Of a stretch of DNA of 5,848 nt, positions 4,202 through 5,848 are shown in pieces. How positions within the stretch are numbered: position 1 is the first letter of the stretch; every line of letters starts with the position of its first letter. The position numbers and the translations under genes are program-made. The notes below the pieces were generated by a model. It did no database searches. It saw only the letters and a program-made list of their open reading frames with translations, and was not told the DNA's origin. Source of the DNA: Sulfurovum sp. (GTDB lineage Bacteria > Campylobacterota > Campylobacteria > Campylobacterales > Sulfurovaceae); NCBI GenBank assembly GCA_015663065.1, contig DQSX01000065.1, positions 1-5,848 of the forward strand, written 5' to 3'.

Positions 4202-5848
4202 CTACAACTCAACAATTGTAATGCCCAAATTACCCTGCATTCTGTAAAACTTGTTGATTTTAGGATGTTTTTTCAAATATTCTGTGACCAGTTTTGACAA
4301 CACCCCTCCCCCTGTACCATGAATGATCTGTACTTCATTCAAACCGTTTACTAGAGCATCGGAGAGAAACTTGTCCACTGTGTCCAACGCTTCATCTGCA
4401 TACATTCCCAGCAGCTTTACGGAAACAGAGGCTCCGGATTTCTCGACATGTACTTTTGCCTCTTTTTTCTTTTGGGGTACTTTGACTTTCGGTGTATCAC
4501 CTCTTCTTTTAAGTTGTGAAAGCGGTACACGCATTTTGAGTCCGTCGACAATGATGGTCGCATCTTTTCCCCGCAAAGAGAGCAGTTCTCCCTTATGGGA
4601 ACGGTATTTGACCTTGTCACCCTCTTTAAGCGGCGTCTCTTCTACCACTTTTATCTCTTTTTTCTGAAACGCTTTGCGTTGATGGGCTACATTCAGCAGT
4701 CTTCTTCCTTCGGTGGACTCTTTGACCTTAAGTGCTTCTCTTGCCTTTTTTGTAGCGGCATTGTAACGATTTTCCAGTGTGGCAATGGCTTTTCTGTGGC
4801 TCTCCTGAAGTTTCTGCTCTTCTTCTGCAAGATGCAGTTTTTTACGCTCTACATCTTTTAACTCTTTATCGACCTGTGCGATCTTCAGGCGCATTTCCCG
4901 TTCCAGTGACGTAGAGCGCTCTATGAGTTCATTAAGGTTCTCTTTGTCTTCACCGTAGACTATTTTGGCTTTATTGACAATGGCTACGGGTACACCATAG
5001 CGCTGTGCTGTTTCAAACGCATACGATTTCCCAATGCTTCCTTGTAAAAAAGTATAGGTCGGCAGACGTCTCTCTTCATCATAAAGTGCTGCTATGAGTT
5101 CCACCTGATCATCTGACGCCATCAGTGAAGCCAGACGTTTATGGTGCGTGGTCACTATGAAGGTTATGCCTTTTTTACGCAACTCATCCAGCATGACCCT
5201 GAACAATGAAGCCGCTTCATCGGAGTCAGTTCCCAGTTCTATCTCATCAACACCGACTATGGCATCTTCTTTGCCAAAAAGTTTGGCAAACTCCTGCATA
5301 CGTCCTGCAAAAGTAGAGATGTCATTTTTAACGGACTGCGGGTCATCTATGACTGCTTCAATACTTTTATAGTGCCCTACTTCCGTTCGGCTGTCATCAC
5401 ACTTGAAAGGCAACAGGTATTTACTCATATAGACTGCGCTGAGCAGTGACTTGAGCAGCATCGTCTTACCTCCGGCATTCACTCCGGTGACCAGCATGAT
5501 CTGTTTGTCCATATTGATCGTTACGGGAACCGGGTTTTCAATGGCAGGATGGGCAAAGTCCTGCAGTTTAACGACCTTTCTTTTAGAGGGCAGTATAAAC
5601 GCATACTCTTTGGCTCTGGCAAAAAGTACACGTGCCTGATAGTGGTCAAAACGGTCATACTCTTTGTTGATATAACGCAGAAACAGCTCCCACTTGAAGA
5701 AGAGTGCAGAGATCTCTTTACAGTAACGATAAACAATCTCCTCTTTACTGCTTAAAAGCGCAGATTCTTTCTCTTTAAGGTGGGAGACAGACTGTGGAAT
5801 AATGTAGAAAAACCCTCCTGGAGACCTGCCAACCACGGTTGCTTTTAC
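4202..5848 (-). CDS. mutS2: MutS2 family ATPase with C-terminal Smr domain (5' end cut by right edge)
   Basis: The frame is open to the right edge, so 548 C-terminal residues are visible and roughly 180-200 of a typical MutS2 are missing. MutS2 binds branched DNA or, in some bacteria, collided ribosomes; in Helicobacter it suppresses recombination rather than repairing mismatches. In visible numbering the ATPase shows Walker A TGVNAGGKT (121-129), the signature STFAGRM (178-184), Walker B VGVDEIELGTD (198-208), TTHHKRLA (233-240) and the FLQGSIGKSYAFETA block (267-281). A long charged coiled coil follows (about 300-404), then a KOW-like beta region (EGDKVKYRSHKG, about 409-420) and the Smr domain (about 474-548) with HGTGGGVL (510-517). 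The usual LDLRG at the start of Smr is VKLLG here (477-481). The stop is 56 bp before the YfgM-like gene, with no terminator between them. Confidence 0.96.
   Translation of the reverse strand, partial: VKATVVGRSPGGFFYIIPQSVSHLKEKESALLSSKEEIVYRYCKEISALFFKWELFLRYINKEYDRFDHYQARVLFARAKEYAFILPSKRKVVKLQDFAHPAIENPVPVTINMDKQIMLVTGVNAGGKTMLLKSLLSAVYMSKYLLPFKCDDSRTEVGHYKSIEAVIDDPQSVKNDISTFAGRMQEFAKLFGKEDAIVGVDEIELGTDSDEAASLFRVMLDELRKKGITFIVTTHHKRLASLMASDDQVELIAALYDEERRLPTYTFLQGSIGKSYAFETAQRYGVPVAIVNKAKIVYGEDKENLNELIERSTSLEREMRLKIAQVDKELKDVERKKLHLAEEEQKLQESHRKAIATLENRYNAATKKAREALKVKESTEGRRLLNVAHQRKAFQKKEIKVVEETPLKEGDKVKYRSHKGELLSLRGKDATIIVDGLKMRVPLSQLKRRGDTPKVKVPQKKKEAKVHVEKSGASVSVKLLGMYADEALDTVDKFLSDALVNGLNEVQIIHGTGGGVLSKLVTEYLKKHPKINKFYRMQGNLGITIVEL

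Noticed and set aside
4181..4210. Possible terminator after mutS2
   Set aside because: No stem of useful length and no T-run follows the stop on the minus strand; the region fits a promoter better.
4323..4667. Plus-strand open frame of 114 codons opposite the MutS2 Smr and KOW-like region
   Set aside because: It lies opposite coding sequence with clear MutS2 motifs. The Ser/Phe/Thr-rich product has no domain pattern, and no promoter or ribosome binding site supports it.

Overview
The window looks like a core-chromosome segment of a member of the Campylobacterota (formerly Epsilonproteobacteria), most like the Sulfurovum/Sulfurimonas type. This is inferred from protein character: a very short type III pantothenate kinase of about 208 residues, a short-form HisG, a MutS2 whose Walker B region reads DEIELGTD, lysine-rich and moderately AT-rich coding sequence, and a promoter with a good -10 box but no recognisable -35. 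I cannot name a species without a search.

All recognisable genes lie on the minus strand, so transcription runs from right to left. From right to left they are: the C-terminal three quarters of MutS2 (cut by the right edge); a 56-bp gap with a TATAAT promoter box; a single-pass membrane protein with a YfgM-like layout; a beta-propeller-like lipoprotein with a BamB-like layout; a XerC/D-type tyrosine recombinase; a small lysine-rich protein of unknown function; CoaX; HisG; and the first 43 codons of a probable methyltransferase (cut by the left edge). I see no convincing gene on the plus strand.

Apart from the gap after mutS2, neighbouring genes overlap by 7 to 14 bp or are separated by 0 to 19 bp. 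The seven genes from the YfgM-like gene leftward are therefore probably one transcription unit with translational coupling. The genes do not form one pathway. They join envelope assembly (the YfgM/BamB-like pair), DNA recombination (Xer, with MutS2 upstream), coenzyme A synthesis (CoaX), histidine synthesis (HisG) and a methyl transfer. Mixed housekeeping operons of this kind are common in Campylobacterota.

There is no mobile element, CRISPR array, RNA gene or defence system that I can support. The points most worth checking are the YfgM/BamB-like pair, the altered Smr motif of MutS2, the uncertain starts of coaX and the YfgM-like gene, and the unknown 114-residue protein.
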